Source: an uncultured Clostridia bacterium
GTDB lineage: Bacteria > Bacillota > Clostridia > TANB77 > CAG-508
Direction of reading: 5' to 3'
NCBI GenBank assembly: GCA_934167135.1
Contig: CAKPKI010000089.1
Span: 1-7,054, forward strand
Length of the DNA: 7,054 nucleotides
Positions 6,290 through 7,054 of the stretch are shown piece by piece. The stretch's first letter is position 1. The number at the start of each line of letters is the position of its first letter. The position numbers and the translations under genes were made by a program. The notes under the pieces are model-generated. The model worked only from the letters and a program-made list of their open reading frames with translations, was not told the origin of the DNA and did not search any database.

Positions 6290-6619
6290 TTAATCTGTGC
6301 ATTTTCGATAAAAGCTTTCTTTGTAATCATCATATCTTGCACTTATATTAAATTGTGTAATTATTTGTAACTTTTCAACTTGTTCATCTGTTAATTCTAA
6401 ATTACATTTTTCAGCAAGTGCCAATAAATTATGAGATTTTATTGTGTATGGGTTTTCTTCATTATTTTTTGAATACAATCCTTTTAATAATTTTTCTATA
6501 ACTAAATGTCCTAAAAATAGACACCATGTATTTCTTTTATTTTCAAACATTATTTTCATTATTTCATAATCTCTATCTGCACTATTTAGCCAATATTCCA
6601 TTAAATTTATATTATCCAC
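6290..6619 (-). CDS. HEPN domain protein, C-terminally truncated by an in-frame stop
   Basis: HEPN proteins are small all-helical partners of MNT nucleotidyltransferases, often RNase toxins. This ORF gives 109 residues from a GTG at 6619, whose AAAGG box lies nine bases upstream. A GTG at 6628 is also in frame but directly abuts that box. Family features are MEYWLNSADRDYEIMK near the N-terminus, LFLGHLVIEKLLKGLY at about 34-49, KSHNLLALAEKC at 61-72 and ISARYDDYKESFYRKC at 92-107, of the RYPD-type (COG2250-like) branch. The RX4-6H RNase motif of HepT is not seen. The ORF stops with TAA at 6292-6290, but the same frame continues with typical family C-terminal sequence to 6218, so about 23 residues of the last helix are lost. 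It may be a non-functional toxin, a shortened functional form, or a sequencing error. MNT lies directly downstream. Confidence 0.75.
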   Translation of the reverse strand: MDNINLMEYWLNSADRDYEIMKIMFENKRNTWCLFLGHLVIEKLLKGLYSKNNEENPYTIKSHNLLALAEKCNLELTDEQVEKLQIITQFNISARYDDYKESFYRKCTD

Positions 6620-6649
6620 TTTTACCACCCTTTCAAAAAAGTTATTATT

Positions 6650-6658
6650 ATTATAACA
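6650..6658 (-). promoter_or_regulatory. Extended -10 promoter for the HEPN/MNT pair
   Basis: On the minus strand TGTTATAAT occupies 6658-6650, the same extended -10 form as at the sortase gene. Transcription would begin near 6643, about 25 bases before the HEPN GTG. A TTGACT at 6668-6663 is too close to pair with this -10 as a normal -35 box. The promoter lies about 40 bases outside the presumed IS end, so the pair keeps its own promoter. Confidence 0.55.
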
Positions 6659-6741
6659 TTAAAGTCAAAAATTTACTACAATTTATTTATATTTTACAGG
6701 GGAATTTAATCATATTACAAAATTATGTAAAGATGTGATTG

Positions 6742-7054
6742 CTATATTGAACTACAATAATAAGCTAATACTTCAATGAGAAATGCCTCATTTAATAGGC
6801 ACTTTCTCATATTAGCTATTATTGTTTTTCTCTTTACATTATGATTATCTATATATTTTTTTATAATTGAAATACAATATTTTCTTATTATATTTAAACA
6901 TTTTTGTGAATTTGTATTTACTACTCTATTATTATCTTCATTATAATTCATATCTAATAACCAGTGAAAACTTTCCACTTGCCAGTGCTTTCTTGTGTAT
7001 GTTAATAATTTTTCTGCTGTTGTATTTTTACTGCTTAAATAGCAACTGATTTCT
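6742..7054 (-). CDS. ISAs1-family transposase, C-terminal part (5' end outside window)
   Basis: DDE transposase of the ISAs1/H-repeat family; the family cuts and joins IS ends. The open frame runs from the window edge (first full codon at 7053-7051) to TAG at 6744-6742 and gives 103 C-terminal residues. They include ISCYLSSKNTTAEKLL, RKHWQVESFHWLLDMNYNED and NNRVVNT, which match the family pattern RxHWxIExxLHWxLDVxFxED. The glutamate in HWQVE (27th visible residue) is the expected third catalytic residue of the DDE triad. A basic helical tail follows (IIKKYIDNHNVKRKTIIANMRK) and the chain ends at a length usual for the family, so this end looks intact. The GTG at 6978 is internal and not a start. 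The last 27 or so codons are overlaid by a long inverted repeat at 6755-6824. Confidence 0.85.
   Translation of the reverse strand, partial: EISCYLSSKNTTAEKLLTYTRKHWQVESFHWLLDMNYNEDNNRVVNTNSQKCLNIIRKYCISIIKKYIDNHNVKRKTIIANMRKCLLNEAFLIEVLAYYCSSI
6755..6829 (+). terminator. Long terminator-like hairpin inside the transposase 3' coding end, opposite strand
   Basis: The two arms are 6755-6788 and 6797-6824, with an eight-base loop. From outside in, CAATAATA pairs with TATTATTG, GCTAAT with ATTAGC, ATGAGAAA with TTTCTCAT, and TGCCT with AGGCA. That is 27 pairs, interrupted by a bulged A, a six-base bulge (ACTTCA) and a bulged C. TTTTTC follows at 6825-6830 on the plus strand, so a plus-strand transcript entering the IS from outside would meet an intrinsic terminator. 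On the transposase strand the hairpin has no U-run after it. An anti-read-through role is inferred. Confidence 0.65.

Larger units (their letters stand above)
6697..7054 (-). mobile_element. 3' end of an ISAs1-family insertion sequence, cut by the window edge
   Basis: The transposase gene at 6742-7054 identifies the element. The probable outer end is the run starting CAGGGGAATTTAAT at 6697, chosen because it lies about 45 bases beyond the transposase stop and begins with CAGGG as I recall for this family. The opposite end is not in the window, so neither the inverted repeat nor a target duplication can be confirmed. A small hairpin lies just inside this end: bases 6707-6719 pair with 6726-6741 around a six-base loop with a three-base bulge. 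The element points its transposase toward the HEPN/MNT pair. Confidence 0.55.

Noticed and set aside
6249..6302. N-terminal extension of MNT from the ATG at 6302
   Set aside because: No ribosome site stands before it, and the added residues are an out-of-frame reading of the HEPN end; GAGGAGG favours the ATG at 6248.
6867..7049. Plus-strand open frame rich in Leu/Tyr/Phe
   Set aside because: It is the complement of the ISAs1 transposase reading frame, which has clear family motifs.
5489..7054. CRISPR array, tRNA or other structured RNA gene in the accessory part
   Set aside because: No regularly spaced repeats and no tRNA-like cloverleaf or CCA-flanked structure were seen on either strand.

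Overview
The window is strongly AT-rich with tightly packed genes. Purine-rich Shine-Dalgarno sites and AGA/ATA/TTA-type codon use fit a low-GC Firmicute, most likely an uncultured gut-type member of the Clostridia. This assignment is inferred from composition and gene types only; there is no rRNA here to confirm it.

Layout: Bases 1-94 are a GC-rich scrap (39 of the first 60 bases are G or C). On the minus strand it encodes the SAM-binding motif of a methyltransferase, probably RsmG-like, and it looks foreign to the rest. From about 104 to 5590 there is a forward housekeeping block. A promoter at 104-132 drives a compact alanyl-tRNA synthetase (alaS), followed by a HINT-type HIT hydrolase. 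A membrane-anchored sortase follows with its own extended -10 promoter and a hairpin after it. Then come NAD-dependent DNA ligase (ligA) and a short unrecognised protein, closed by a strong intrinsic terminator at 5551-5588.

From about 5600 the window changes character. A small unrecognised forward ORF at 5686-5910 may be a broken gene. Convergent to it, on the minus strand, is a HEPN/nucleotidyltransferase (MNT) pair of toxin-antitoxin type. The HEPN gene is interrupted by an in-frame TAA; its recognisable C-terminal tail continues after the stop and overlaps the start of the MNT gene. Beyond it lies the 3' part of an ISAs1-family transposase that runs off the window. The end of this transposase gene contains a long imperfect inverted repeat followed by a T-run on the opposite strand.

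How the genes relate: alaS, HIT and ligA are translation, nucleotide-hydrolase and replication/repair functions with no evident shared pathway beyond co-orientation. The HEPN/MNT pair, the small doubtful ORF and the IS form an accessory, decaying patch downstream of the ligA-unit terminator. The observations most worth checking are the interrupted HEPN gene with its overlap architecture, the terminator-like hairpin hidden in transposase coding sequence, and the minimal AlaRS lacking both the beta-barrel and the C-Ala domain.
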